In this document: in pieces, positions 24,090-33,039 of the stretch
How the letters are laid out: each line of letters begins with the position of its first letter
Position numbering within the stretch: position 1 is the first letter of the stretch
From: JANWXD01 sp037446115
Lineage (GTDB): Bacteria; Acidobacteriota; Terriglobia; Bryobacterales; Bryobacteraceae
Length of the DNA stretch: 64,000 nt
Assembly: GCA_037446115.1 (NCBI GenBank)
Contig: JBBIJF010000002.1
Location: 186,001 to 250,000, forward strand
Direction of reading: 5' to 3'
Made by a program: the position numbers and the translations under genes
Notes under the pieces: generated by a model
The model's input: only the letters and a program-made list of their open reading frames with translations
Database searches by the model: none
Told to the model about the DNA's origin: nothing

Positions 24090-26171
24090 TCACAAGTTGG
24101 ACCGGCCCTCCACTCCGAGTTGCCACAGCAGGAACTGCAGCCGGATGGCGAGATTCTCAATCTGCTCGGACAGGGGCAAGCCGCCCGAGTGACCTCGCCG
24201 CGTGTCATAGAGCAGAAGGACGGGGCGACCGGAACTCGTCGCCGCCTGGAGCCGCGCCGCCATTTTGCGCGCATGCAGCGGGTCCACCCGTGTGTCGGCA
24301 TCCCCGGTGACGAAGAGCACGGCGGGGTAGGGCGTGCCGTCCCGCACGCGGTGATAGGGCGAATAGGCGTAGAGATACCGGAACTGTTCCGGGTCCTCCG
24401 AAGAGCCGTACTCGGCCACCCACCACCGCGCCACGGAAAATTTGTGGTAACGGATCATGTCAAGCAAAGGCGCGCCGCAGATGACCGCGCCGAACAGCTC
24501 CGGGCGTTGCGTGAGCGCCGCTGCGACCAGCAGCCCGCCGTTACTGTTGCCGGTAATCGCCAGGCGGGAGGGCTTGGTGTACTTGTTGGCGATGAGCCAC
24601 TCGGCGGCAGCAATGAAATCGTCAAAGACGTTCTGTTTTTTGTCCAGCATCCCTGCGCGGTGCCACGCCTCGCCGAACTCCCCGCCGCCGCGCAGATTTG
24701 CCACCGCGTAAACGCCTCCGCGTTCCGCCCAGACGACGGCCAGGGGTTCGAATCCGGGTGTGGAAACGAGGTTGAAGCCTCCGTAACCCGTAAGCAGCGC
24801 GGGAGCCTCCCCGCGCGGCTTGAGCTCCTTGGCATGGAGCAGGAACATCGGTACCCGTGTGCCGTCGCGGGAGGTGAACCAGACCTGGCGGAGTGCGAAC
24901 CGGTCGCTTGAGACAGGCGCCTGAGTCCGCCACCACACCTCGCGGCGCCCGGAGGAAATTTCGTAACGGTAGATCGTGGCAGGGATGTGATACGAGCTGA
25001 ACTGGAAAAAGGCCTCCCCGCTCCTCCACTCCCCGCTGACGCCGCTGACCGTTCCGAGCGCAGGAAACGCGATCTGCCGGAGGCGGCGGCCGTCGGGTTC
25101 GAATACCTCCAGGCGCGACGTCACGTTCTCCAGATAGTTGACGAAGATTTTTCCACCCGCCAGGGCGAAGCCGCGGATCACGGCCTTGCCTTCCGGGATG
25201 ATCTCCCTCCAGTTGGCGCGCTCGGGTTTGTCCAGGGGGATCGCCAGAATGCGCCCGTTCGGCGCCTCCCAGTTGGTGTGCACAAACAGGGTGTCAGGAC
25301 TCATCCGTCCCAAGGAGCGGGCGCGAAGTCCCTCAATGACGGCCCGCGGCGGCCCGGGCCGGGCGCGATCCATCAGGTACAGTTCGGTGCGGCCTTCGCC
25401 GCCGACGCCGTGCGTCAAATGAATCAGCAAGTACCGCCCGCTAGGAGAAAGGGAAGCGGACAGCGTCTTGTCGCGCCCCAGCCCTTCACCGAACACGACC
25501 GGGTCGCGGGCGGGATCGGTACCGAGCTCGTGATAGTGTACGCGCGGGCCTTCGGCGCCGAACCGGACATAGTAAAAGCCGCGGTTGTCGGGAAGGAAGG
25601 AGAGGCTCGAATAGCGGGCGCGCGGCAGAATGTCCGGCCGCTCCTTGCGCGTAGCGGTTTCGAGAACCCGCACCGTCACTTCATCTTCGCCTCCGCGCCG
25701 GACGCCGTAGGCCACGAGCGAGCCGTCCTCGGACACCGCGTTCAGGGTCACCGAAACCGACCGGTCGGGACTCAACGGATGCGGATCAACCAGGACCCGC
25801 TCAGACCCTCTTGCGCCGTCTCGCGTATAAATCGCGGACAGCTCCTGATCGCGCCCCCGCCGGAAGTAGAAATAGCGGTGGTTGCGCACGACCGGCATCC
25901 CCACAAAGTCCGTGCGCATCAGTTCGGTGAGGCGCTCGCGCAGCGCCGCCCTTCCCGGCAAGGCATCCAGCACGGAGCGGGCATAGGCGGTCTGGCGTTC
26001 GATCCAGTCGCGGGTCTCCGGGCTGTTGCCGTCCTCGAGCCAGCGGTAGGGATCCGCAATCCGGACGCCATAGAGGACGTCCGTGACGGGATCCGTGCGC
26101 GTGGATGGAGGCTTGACGTCCGCCGCGAGCGCTGCGGCCGTGAACACAACAGACAGGAGTCTCAACAGCAT
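24090..26171 (-). CDS. Exported prolyl oligopeptidase (S9A)
   Basis: The 693-residue protein has a signal peptide (LLRLLSVVFTAAALA), a seven-bladed propeller (about 75-420) and a C-terminal alpha/beta hydrolase. The catalytic triad is visible: Ser543 in TGNSNGGLL, Asp626 in GDADTRV and His661 in RRGHSGG. The family cuts short peptides after proline. Export to the periplasm is common in this lineage's relatives but not universal. ATG 26171 lies inside the end of ybdD (10-bp overlap), so it is in the cstA operon. Confidence 0.95.
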   Translation of the reverse strand: MLLRLLSVVFTAAALAADVKPPSTRTDPVTDVLYGVRIADPYRWLEDGNSPETRDWIERQTAYARSVLDALPGRAALRERLTELMRTDFVGMPVVRNHRYFYFRRGRDQELSAIYTRDGARGSERVLVDPHPLSPDRSVSVTLNAVSEDGSLVAYGVRRGGEDEVTVRVLETATRKERPDILPRARYSSLSFLPDNRGFYYVRFGAEGPRVHYHELGTDPARDPVVFGEGLGRDKTLSASLSPSGRYLLIHLTHGVGGEGRTELYLMDRARPGPPRAVIEGLRARSLGRMSPDTLFVHTNWEAPNGRILAIPLDKPERANWREIIPEGKAVIRGFALAGGKIFVNYLENVTSRLEVFEPDGRRLRQIAFPALGTVSGVSGEWRSGEAFFQFSSYHIPATIYRYEISSGRREVWWRTQAPVSSDRFALRQVWFTSRDGTRVPMFLLHAKELKPRGEAPALLTGYGGFNLVSTPGFEPLAVVWAERGGVYAVANLRGGGEFGEAWHRAGMLDKKQNVFDDFIAAAEWLIANKYTKPSRLAITGNSNGGLLVAAALTQRPELFGAVICGAPLLDMIRYHKFSVARWWVAEYGSSEDPEQFRYLYAYSPYHRVRDGTPYPAVLFVTGDADTRVDPLHARKMAARLQAATSSGRPVLLLYDTRRGHSGGLPLSEQIENLAIRLQFLLWQLGVEGRSNL

Positions 26172-26338
26172 TTGGGCCTCACATATTTGGCTTGCAGGCG
26201 CTGATCGCTGAAGCGCCGCCATTCCTCCGGCGAATGCCGGCGGCCGTGATACGCCAGATGGCGCCGGTAGGCACTCTCATCGCTCAGTTCTTGTAACAGT
26301 TCCCAGAGCAAGAAACTCGCACGTTTCAACAAGCTCAT
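26162..26338 (-). CDS. ybdD: YbdD/YjiX-family small protein, CstA partner
   Basis: The 58-residue protein has the family pattern of a short helical N-terminus (LLWELLQELSDESAYRR), HLAYHGRRHSPEEW and the C-terminal KPKCC-like end (YVRPKCC). In Enterobacteria YbdD/YjiX proteins are required by CstA/BtsT for transport. Its ATG at 26338-26336 overlaps the cstA stop by 4 bp, and its end overlaps the peptidase start by 10 bp, so all three are coupled. Confidence 0.9.
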   Translation of the reverse strand: MSLLKRASFLLWELLQELSDESAYRRHLAYHGRRHSPEEWRRFSDQRLQAKYVRPKCC

Positions 26339-28401
26339 ATTTCCTCCGGACGGAGGCGGGAAGGCACAAACGGCGCCTCCGTGACCTTGGCTTCTCGGGT
26401 GCCTCGCAAAATCCCGGCCCACACGCGGATCGAATCGGCCAGGATCAGGGCCACCAGGAACAGGAAAATCCCGCAGACGGCCGCGTCCAGACGGGCGTTG
26501 AAGATCAGCGCCTGGCTTTCCGCGACTTTGGCCGCGGCGATCTGACCGGAACGCAGGGCGCTTTCCAGATGGTCGGCCTGCGCCAGAAATCCGACTCTAG
26601 GCTCCGGCGAGAAGATCTTCTGCCAGCCCGCCGTGAAGGTCACCACCACGAGCCAGGCCAGAGGCAGGCACGTGATCCACATGTAACGGGCGCGATGCAT
26701 CTTGATGAGGATCGTGGTCGCCACACACAGCGCGATCGCAGCCAGCAACTGGTTGGCGATGCCGAACAGCGGCCACAGGGAGTTGATGCCCCCTAAAGGA
26801 TCCCGGACGCCCTGGATCAGGAAATAACCCCACGCCAGCACGACCACAGCGCTCGCTCCGATCACGCCCGGCATCCAGCTCGTCCGCCCGAGGGACTTGT
26901 GCAGATGACCCAGCAAGTCCTGCAGCATGAAGCGTCCCACACGCGTGCCGGCGTCAATGATCGTGAGAATGAACAGCGCCTCGAACATGATGGCGAAGTG
27001 GTACCAGAAGCCGACAATGGCTCTGCCGCCGGCACCCGTGGCGAAAATATGCGCCATGCCCAGCGCCAGGGACGGCGCACCTCCGGTGCGGTAAAACAGC
27101 GTGTGCTCTCCCACGTCGCGAGCCAGCTGTTCCATTTCACCCACGGTGACGGGGAATCCCCACGACGTGATGGTGGCGGTCGCCGCTTCCGGCGTTGTGC
27201 CCACGATACCCGCCGGTGAGTTCACAGCGAAATAGACGCCGGGCTGCAACACGCAGGCCGCGATCATGGCCATAATGCCGACGAAACTTTCAAGCAGCAT
27301 CGAACCGTAGCCCACCGGCCAGGCGTGCCACTCCTTGGCGATCATTTTGGGGGTTGTGCCGGAGGAGATCAGCGAATGAAACCCGGAAATGGCCCCGCAG
27401 GCGATGGTGATGAAACAAAACGGAAAGATTTTGCCGGCGAAGATCGGCCCCGTGCCGTCCGTGAAGCGCGTGAACGCCGGCAACTGCAACTCCGGTCGGA
27501 CAAACAGAATCCCGACGCCGAGCATGAGCACGACGCCGAGCTTGACGAAGGTGCTCAGGTAATCCCGCGGCGCCAGCAGCAGCCACACCGGAAGCGCGCT
27601 GGCGAAGAATCCGTAGATGATCACGGCCACGGCCAGGCTCATGCCGCCCAGTGTGAACCACGGGGCCAGCGCCGGCGACTCCGCCACCCGCTGCCCGCCG
27701 AAGATGCTCAGCACGACCAGGGCAAACCCGATGAGGGAAACCTCCAGCACCTTGCCGGGCCGCCAGTAACGCAGGTACAGACCCATGAAGATCGCGATGG
27801 GCATCGTGGCCGCGATGGTGAAGGTTCCCCAGGGACTGCCCTTCAGCGCGTTGACCACCACCAGCGCCACCACCGCGAGCAGGATGATCATGATGAAGAG
27901 CACCGTAAGCAAGGCGGCGATCCCGCCGGTCTTGCCGATCTCCTCCCGCGCCATCTGCCCCAGGGTCTTGCCGTCCCGGCGCATGGAGCAAAACAGGATG
28001 ACGAAGTCCTGCACCGCCCCGCCGAGCACCGCCCCGATGATGAGCCAGAGGGTGCCCGGCAGATAGCCGAACTGTGCGGCCAGCGTGGGGCCGACGAGCG
28101 GGCCCGGACCGGCGATAGCGGCAAAGTGGTGGCCGAAGAGGATCCACTTGTTGGTGGGCTCGTAGTCGTGGCCGTTGCGCAGGCGCTCGGCGGGCGTGGC
28201 CCGGTCGTTGTTCAACACCATCACCTTGGCGGCGATAAACTTCGCGTAAAAGCGGTAGCCCACCAGATAGGTACAGGTGGCTGCCAGCACCAGCCACATG
28301 CTGTTGACCGGCTCGCCGCGTTCCAGCGCGATCCCGGCCAGGAAAAACGCCGCCCCCACTGAGACGGCTGCCCAGAACAGGTGCCCGATCAGTCGTCGCA
28401 T
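26335..28401 (-). CDS. cstA: Carbon starvation protein CstA (peptide/pyruvate transporter family)
   Basis: The 688-residue membrane protein has about 16-18 hydrophobic segments and conserved CstA blocks: NDRATPAERLRNGHDYEPTN, LFGHHFAAIAGPGPLVGPTL, GAVQDFVILFCSMRRDGKTL and SGFHSLISSGTTPKM. Relatives import pyruvate or peptides by cation symport. It precedes ybdD and an exported prolyl oligopeptidase, which points to peptide use. It follows the small membrane protein gene by 64 bp. A charged tail (PSRLRPEEI) closes the protein. Confidence 0.96.
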   Translation of the reverse strand: MRRLIGHLFWAAVSVGAAFFLAGIALERGEPVNSMWLVLAATCTYLVGYRFYAKFIAAKVMVLNNDRATPAERLRNGHDYEPTNKWILFGHHFAAIAGPGPLVGPTLAAQFGYLPGTLWLIIGAVLGGAVQDFVILFCSMRRDGKTLGQMAREEIGKTGGIAALLTVLFIMIILLAVVALVVVNALKGSPWGTFTIAATMPIAIFMGLYLRYWRPGKVLEVSLIGFALVVLSIFGGQRVAESPALAPWFTLGGMSLAVAVIIYGFFASALPVWLLLAPRDYLSTFVKLGVVLMLGVGILFVRPELQLPAFTRFTDGTGPIFAGKIFPFCFITIACGAISGFHSLISSGTTPKMIAKEWHAWPVGYGSMLLESFVGIMAMIAACVLQPGVYFAVNSPAGIVGTTPEAATATITSWGFPVTVGEMEQLARDVGEHTLFYRTGGAPSLALGMAHIFATGAGGRAIVGFWYHFAIMFEALFILTIIDAGTRVGRFMLQDLLGHLHKSLGRTSWMPGVIGASAVVVLAWGYFLIQGVRDPLGGINSLWPLFGIANQLLAAIALCVATTILIKMHRARYMWITCLPLAWLVVVTFTAGWQKIFSPEPRVGFLAQADHLESALRSGQIAAAKVAESQALIFNARLDAAVCGIFLFLVALILADSIRVWAGILRGTREAKVTEAPFVPSRLRPEEI

Positions 28402-28465
28402 CGCTTTACCTGCCTCACATTATGAGTTCGTTGCGCGGCGCGGTTTGAGTTTCACCCGAAGCGAG

Positions 28466-28642
28466 CTACTTCCGCCTCAATTCGAGCCAGCCTAGCGCAA
28501 AGAATCCCGCCGCAATCAGCCAACGCAGCACCACGGTCCAGAAGCGGGCCCCCAGCATCCAGGCCCGGAGGCCCAGAAGGAGGAAGCCGGCGCCGAGCGA
28601 CAGGTACCACCACCCAAACCACCAAGCGCGAGGCCGAACCAT
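28466..28642 (-). CDS. Small two-helix membrane protein, 58 aa
   Basis: Not recognised. It starts MVRPRAWWFGWW and has two hydrophobic helices (YLSLGAGFLLLGLRAWML and WTVVLRWLIAAGFFALGWL), ending in a basic ELRRK. Positive ends on both sides fit both termini in the cytoplasm. ATG 28642 lies 8 bp after the aldo/keto reductase stop, so it is likely the last gene of that operon. The frame extends to 28768, but that would overlap the reductase. Confidence 0.6.
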   Translation of the reverse strand: MVRPRAWWFGWWYLSLGAGFLLLGLRAWMLGARFWTVVLRWLIAAGFFALGWLELRRK

Positions 28643-28650
28643 GAGCCGGA

Positions 28651-29568
28651 TCAGACCTGAGCTTCCGGCTTCTTGTACCGTTCGATCCTGGATCCGAACG
28701 GCCCGCGGCGCGTACGCTCCAGAAGCGCGGCGATTTCCTCGCCGGACATCTTCTGAAAGGTCTTGCACACGCGCACGTTTTCATCCAGCTGCTCGACGGT
28801 CTCGACGCCGGAGACCACGGTGTCCACGTCCTGGCTCCAGGCAAAGCGGAGGCACTCGGCCACGGTGGCGATTCCGTTGCGGCTGATCTCGCCCATGGCG
28901 TTGGTCTTCATCGCCAGCAGCCCGAGGCCTCGCTTGCGGATGTTCGGAAGTACGGTCCGAATGAAGCTCAAATAGTGAGGATCAATCAGGTTGACGGGAT
29001 GCTGGACCGTCTCCCAGCCGTCGAAGGCATCGAGCAGACGCTGGTGCACGGCAGGGTCATGGTGGCCGGTGAAACCGATGTGACGGGCTTTGCCCTGTTG
29101 CTTCGCCTTGACGAAGGCCTCCAGGGCGCCGTTCGGGCCCAGGATGCGATCCACCTCCTGCTGCGTGCTGACCTCGTGACACTGCCAGAGATCGAGATAG
29201 TCCGTCCGCATGCGCCGGAGTGTCTCTTCGAGCTGGCGCATGGCGCCGTCCCGGTCCCGGAGCTGCGCCTTGGACATCAAAAGCACCTTGTGTCGCAAGC
29301 CGCCCGCCAGAGCCTTCCCGTAGATTTCGTCACTGAGGCCCTTGTGGTAGTGGTGCGCGCTGTCGAAGAAGTTGACGCCCAGCTCGACGGCGCGGTGGAT
29401 CAGCCGGATTGCGTTCTCCTCCCCGCGCACCGCCATGTGGTAGCCGCCGAGACAAAAGCGCGACACGCGGAGCCCGCTCTTGCCGAGCGTGGCCATGGGC
29501 ATGGGCTGGTCGGCGAGGGCGCCGAAACCGGCTGCGGCAGACACCTGAAGGAAAGTTCTGCGTTTCAT
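28651..29568 (-). CDS. Tat-exported aldo/keto reductase
   Basis: The 305-residue protein starts with a twin-arginine leader (MKRRTFLQVSAAAGFGAL). The AKR tetrad is intact: Asp and Tyr in FFDSAHHYHKGLSDEIYG, Lys in LMSKAQ and His in WQCHEV. It should reduce a carbonyl with NAD(P)H or act as a folded cofactor-loaded enzyme exported by Tat. GGAGAAGG before ATG 29568 sets the start. The frame runs on to 30069, but that stretch is the shadow of the methyltransferase gene. Confidence 0.9.
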   Translation of the reverse strand: MKRRTFLQVSAAAGFGALADQPMPMATLGKSGLRVSRFCLGGYHMAVRGEENAIRLIHRAVELGVNFFDSAHHYHKGLSDEIYGKALAGGLRHKVLLMSKAQLRDRDGAMRQLEETLRRMRTDYLDLWQCHEVSTQQEVDRILGPNGALEAFVKAKQQGKARHIGFTGHHDPAVHQRLLDAFDGWETVQHPVNLIDPHYLSFIRTVLPNIRKRGLGLLAMKTNAMGEISRNGIATVAECLRFAWSQDVDTVVSGVETVEQLDENVRVCKTFQKMSGEEIAALLERTRRGPFGSRIERYKKPEAQV

Positions 29569-29599
29569 TTCGCCTTCTCCGCTGTTCCAGGATGGACCG

Positions 29600-31003
29600 C
29601 TACAACTTACGGCCAATGATAGCGTAATCCAGACCGCCGAAGAAGGTTTCCCGGAAATCCTGCGGCAACGAACCAAGCGCGGGGACGGACTCGGACGCCG
29701 GCGCAAGCCAGTGCACCTGAATTGCGGAAAAGCCGGCCTCCTCCATGTAGAACCGCAGCAGGGCAGCAGGCACAGGGCGCACGTGGGTGGGATCCAGATA
29801 AAAATGCGTGGCAAAGATGGCCAGGCACTGGGGATTCGGGGTTTCGATAAGCAGCAGGCCGCCGGGCACGAGCGCGTCGGCGGCGAGGCGAACCAGCTCC
29901 GGCAGGCAGGCGGGCGGCAGATGCTCCACCACCTGAGCGCAGAAAACCGCGTCGAAGCTATCCGTGCCGGCCCGCAGCCAGTCCAGCAAGTCCGCCTGTT
30001 CAGCGCGCAGACCTTTTCGGCGGCACAGCTCCACGCATGCGGCACTGTGATCCACGCCGAGAGCTTCAATCCCGGCCTCCTGCATCAGTTCGAGGAATTC
30101 GCCGCGCCCGCAGCCGAGATCCACGACCTTGCGGCAGCCTTCGAGGAACGGCAGGTAGAAGCGCAGGCGGTTACGGATGTCCTCCGGGCTGCCCCGGAAC
30201 GTTGCGGCAAATCGCATCCAGTCCAGCTGCGGGACGGCTTCCGTCCCCGCCGCGGCGGGCGCGGGGGGAGTCGCGACAGCCGGAAGAACGGAGCGCTGGC
30301 GCAGCAGGCGCAGCTCGGTGTGAATCAGCCGCTCAAATTCGGTGCGAACTTTCTCGAAGTCGGCCCACACCCGCTGCTGGATCTCCAGGACGGCCCGGTC
30401 AAGTGCGTTGCGGAAGTCCGCGTGCTGTGTCTTGACGGTTTCCCGAACGTTTGCCTCCATCAGCGCGATACGGTGCTGGAAGGCGGCCTGGAGTTCGGCC
30501 ACGGTGCGCAGAAACTGCAACTCGTTGGTTGCCAGCTTGTGCTCCCAGTCCTGGCGCCAAAGGGACCAGTTCGCGCTGAGATCCGCAGTGCGCTGTGCCG
30601 CCGAAGCGGCCTGCTCCCCGGCTGCCGCGCCCGCAGAAGCCAGAGCTGCCAGCGCCCGGTTGTTCTCATTGAGAGCCTCCAGGACGGCGTCCAGAGAACG
30701 GACGACGGCGCGGTTGAACTCCACTTGCTCGCGTACGTGCCAGTCCAGCAGGCGGGCGAGCAGGCGCTTGACCGCCTGGATCAGGTCGTTGAAAAGGCCC
30801 GGAGGCCGCGGGTTCACCGTGCCGATCGCCGCCACTTTGCCTTCAGCGGCATCCCGGGCATGAAGCAGCGGGGTCAGATCCGGAAGGGCGATGCCGCCCG
30901 CGGCGGAGTGCGGATAGCGGGCCCGCACGCGCTCGCGGATCTCGCGCACCATGGCGGCGATTTCCTCCGCCGTCAGGCTGCGGGCCTCTTCAGCGCCGGG
31001 CAC
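29600..31003 (-). CDS. SAM-dependent methyltransferase with long N-terminal helical region
   Basis: The 467-residue protein has two parts. Residues 1-230 are helical and Glu/Arg/Ala-rich, with coiled-coil character (EIREVRARYP-type opening, later AELQAAFQHRIALMEANV). Residues about 265-450 are a class I methyltransferase: VVDLGCGRGEFLELMQEAG, LGVDHSAACVELCRR, FDAVFCAQVVEHLPP. The layout matches methyltransferases found in polysaccharide and O-antigen clusters, where the coiled coil measures chain length, but no such cluster adjoins. It overlaps queF by 14 bp. Confidence 0.85.
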   Translation of the reverse strand: MPGAEEARSLTAEEIAAMVREIRERVRARYPHSAAGGIALPDLTPLLHARDAAEGKVAAIGTVNPRPPGLFNDLIQAVKRLLARLLDWHVREQVEFNRAVVRSLDAVLEALNENNRALAALASAGAAAGEQAASAAQRTADLSANWSLWRQDWEHKLATNELQFLRTVAELQAAFQHRIALMEANVRETVKTQHADFRNALDRAVLEIQQRVWADFEKVRTEFERLIHTELRLLRQRSVLPAVATPPAPAAAGTEAVPQLDWMRFAATFRGSPEDIRNRLRFYLPFLEGCRKVVDLGCGRGEFLELMQEAGIEALGVDHSAACVELCRRKGLRAEQADLLDWLRAGTDSFDAVFCAQVVEHLPPACLPELVRLAADALVPGGLLLIETPNPQCLAIFATHFYLDPTHVRPVPAALLRFYMEEAGFSAIQVHWLAPASESVPALGSLPQDFRETFFGGLDYAIIGRKL

Positions 31004-31391
31004 GCTTCTTACTCCAGGTAGCGGTTACTCTGGTGTAGATTCCCCCGCGGGGATTAAACTCGCCCGTCACGGTCACGGAGACCGGATCGCAGGCCCGCAC
31101 CACGTCGCGCAGGATGCGATTGACGGCGTTTTCCTGAAAGATGCCGAGGTTACGGTAGGCCAGCTCGTACATCTTCAGCGACTTCAGCTCCATCACCTTC
31201 TTGTCCGGGACGTAGCGGATGGTGATTTTACCGAAGTCCGGCAGGCCGGTCTTCGGGCAGACGGAAGTGAACTCGGGGATGACCACTTCGATTTCGTACC
31301 CCGGAAATTGGTTGGGGAAGGTCTCGATCTCCGGCAACGGCGCGTCCAGTCCGGCACGCGCGTGCTCTGCGGTGTAACCGCCTTTCTTCAT
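30990..31391 (-). CDS. queF: NADPH-dependent preQ0 reductase QueF
   Basis: The 133-residue protein is the short (unimodular) QueF. Catalytic Cys45 lies in EFTSVCPKTGLPDFG, and the substrate-binding Glu/His helix is MYELAYRNLGIFQENAVNRI. It reduces preQ0 to preQ1 in queuosine synthesis. ATG 31391 overlaps the upstream LOR/SDH stop by 4 bp; the frame further upstream is a shadow. It is translated with that gene and with the methyltransferase downstream. Confidence 0.96.
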   Translation of the reverse strand: MKKGGYTAEHARAGLDAPLPEIETFPNQFPGYEIEVVIPEFTSVCPKTGLPDFGKITIRYVPDKKVMELKSLKMYELAYRNLGIFQENAVNRILRDVVRACDPVSVTVTGEFNPRGGIYTRVTATWSKKRARR

Positions 31392-32623
31392 GACGTCATC
31401 AAGGCTCTTGCCAGCAGGTGAAGGAAGAGGCCGACGTCGGTGACGACGCCGACGGCCTGGCCGGTGCCGCGGTCGCTGACCTTGGTGGCGACGGCGGGGT
31501 TGATGTCCACGCAGATAATTTTGACCCAGCTGGGAAGCATGTTGCCGACGGCGATCGAGTGCAGCATGGAGCCGAGGCAAAGCACCAGCCCGGCGCCCCG
31601 GAGATGGGCGGCGTAGGCATCCTGGGCTTCGTTCATGTCCGTGATCGTCTCCGGCAGCGGCCCGTCGTCGCGCAGACTGCCGGCCAACACGAACGGTACG
31701 CCGGCCCGGACGCATTCATAAAGGATGCCGGACGTGAGCCGGCCGCTCTGGACCGCCTGGAGAATACCGCCGTAATGGTAGATGGCATTGATCGCCCGCA
31801 TATGGTTGCGGTGCCCGTGTTCTTCCTGCCGGCCGTCGCTCTGGCGGATGCCGAGGGAGGTCCCATAGAGCGCGGCCTCCACATCGTGGACCCCCAGGGC
31901 GTTGCCGCTGAGGAGCGCTTGCACGTACCCTGCGCGGATCAGCGCCGCCAGCGACGGCCCGCCGCCGGTGTGCACGACCACCGGCCCGGCCACCACCACA
32001 ATCTTCTGGCCCGCCTGGCGCGTTTGTCGCATCAACGCCGCAGTCTGGCGCACCGCGGTCTCCACCTGCCGCTCCGAGGAAATGCCGTTGGTCATAAAGG
32101 CGAACGCGAGCCGGTCGCGTTCCTTGGATTCCGGAATGACGCGGATGCCGCGGAGCCCCACCACCACGCGGTCGCCGGCGCGGAGATCGCGTAGCCGGCG
32201 ACAGAAGGCGCGTTCCCCGTCCACCACGATCAGGGCATCCATGCGCTGGTCCTCCACGGACACCCAGCGACCATTGAGGCGGACCAGGGTGCGGTGATTG
32301 GTGGTCGAATAGAAATCCTCGGGAGCGCAGCGGTCGCGTTCGACGATGGCGAGGGCCGCATCCCCGGAGTCCACCGGCGAGCAACCCAGATCCATCAATT
32401 GCTGGAGCAGCCGCTCCATGTCCTCCCGCGTGGGGGCCTCGATGCGCAAACGCAGATAAGAAGGGTCTTCGTTCGTGCGCCCGATCCGGAACTGTTCCAC
32501 TTCAAAGCGGCCGTGGAATTCGACCACTTTGTCGAAGATCCGCTCCATGATGTGGGAGTCAATCAGATGTCCTTCGGCCTCCACGACCTCGTGAAAGGGC
32601 ATCAGCGCCATGGCGGAATTCAT
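31388..32623 (-). CDS. LOR/SDH-domain protein (TIGR00300 family), possible ornithine cyclodeaminase
   Basis: The 411-residue protein matches the TIGR00300 family. It has an N-terminal LOR/SDH-type module (EAEGHLIDSHIMERIFDKV, APTREDMERLLQQLMDLGC) and a C-terminal nucleotide-binding part (VVVAGPVVVHTGGGPSLAAL, EHGHRNHMRAINAIYHYGG, VLCLGSMLHSIAVGNMLPS). Relatives in archaea and cyanobacteria act as ornithine cyclodeaminases or as the C-terminal half of arginine-degrading enzymes. The link to this protein is inference. It sits between queD and queF, which is odd for amino-acid metabolism. Confidence 0.8.
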   Translation of the reverse strand: MNSAMALMPFHEVVEAEGHLIDSHIMERIFDKVVEFHGRFEVEQFRIGRTNEDPSYLRLRIEAPTREDMERLLQQLMDLGCSPVDSGDAALAIVERDRCAPEDFYSTTNHRTLVRLNGRWVSVEDQRMDALIVVDGERAFCRRLRDLRAGDRVVVGLRGIRVIPESKERDRLAFAFMTNGISSERQVETAVRQTAALMRQTRQAGQKIVVVAGPVVVHTGGGPSLAALIRAGYVQALLSGNALGVHDVEAALYGTSLGIRQSDGRQEEHGHRNHMRAINAIYHYGGILQAVQSGRLTSGILYECVRAGVPFVLAGSLRDDGPLPETITDMNEAQDAYAAHLRGAGLVLCLGSMLHSIAVGNMLPSWVKIICVDINPAVATKVSDRGTGQAVGVVTDVGLFLHLLARALMTS

Positions 32624-32656
32624 GGGTTTGCCTTTCAGTGTAGCCTGCCGGGGAAC

Positions 32657-33037
32657 TCAGGGGCGGTAGGAGGCCGTCGCAGTGTCCGTCTCCCAGATGC
32701 GAACGCAGGTCACGCGCACGGGGACCTCCGGCCGCAGCGCCGCCAGAGAGCGGCTCACCTCTTCGTAGAAATAGCGGGCCATGTTCTCGGCGGAAGGATT
32801 CTGCCGGTCGAACGGGGGGATCTCGTTCAGGTTGCGGTGATCGAGCCGCTCGATGACGGAGTGCAGGATCTTTTTCACATCGGCGAAATCCACGAGCAGG
32901 CCGATGCCGTCCAGCCTTTCCCCCTCGAGGGTCACCCGAACCTTGTAGTTGTGCCCGTGCAGGTTCTCGCACTTGCCCTTGTAGCCGCGCAGGGCGTGCG
33001 CCGCGGCAAACACCTCCTCGACCGAGATCTCGTACAT
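32657..33037 (-). CDS. queD: 6-carboxytetrahydropterin synthase QueD
   Basis: The 126-residue protein of the PTPS fold has zinc ligands His14, His27 and His29 (NLHGHNY) and catalytic Cys23 in KGKCENLHGHN. The later DHRNLNE and the glutamate of IWETDTATA bind the pterin. It makes 6-carboxy-tetrahydropterin from dihydroneopterin triphosphate, an early step to preQ0. It starts 2 bp after dinG. Together with queF it gives two steps of the queuosine path; queC, queE and the rest are not in the window. Confidence 0.93.
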   Translation of the reverse strand: MYEISVEEVFAAAHALRGYKGKCENLHGHNYKVRVTLEGERLDGIGLLVDFADVKKILHSVIERLDHRNLNEIPPFDRQNPSAENMARYFYEEVSRSLAALRPEVPVRVTCVRIWETDTATASYRP

Positions 33038-33039
33038 AT

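Noticed and set aside
29569..30069. N-terminal extension of the aldo/keto reductase
   Set aside because: It overlaps the methyltransferase gene; the Tat leader and ribosome-binding site at 29568 mark the real start.
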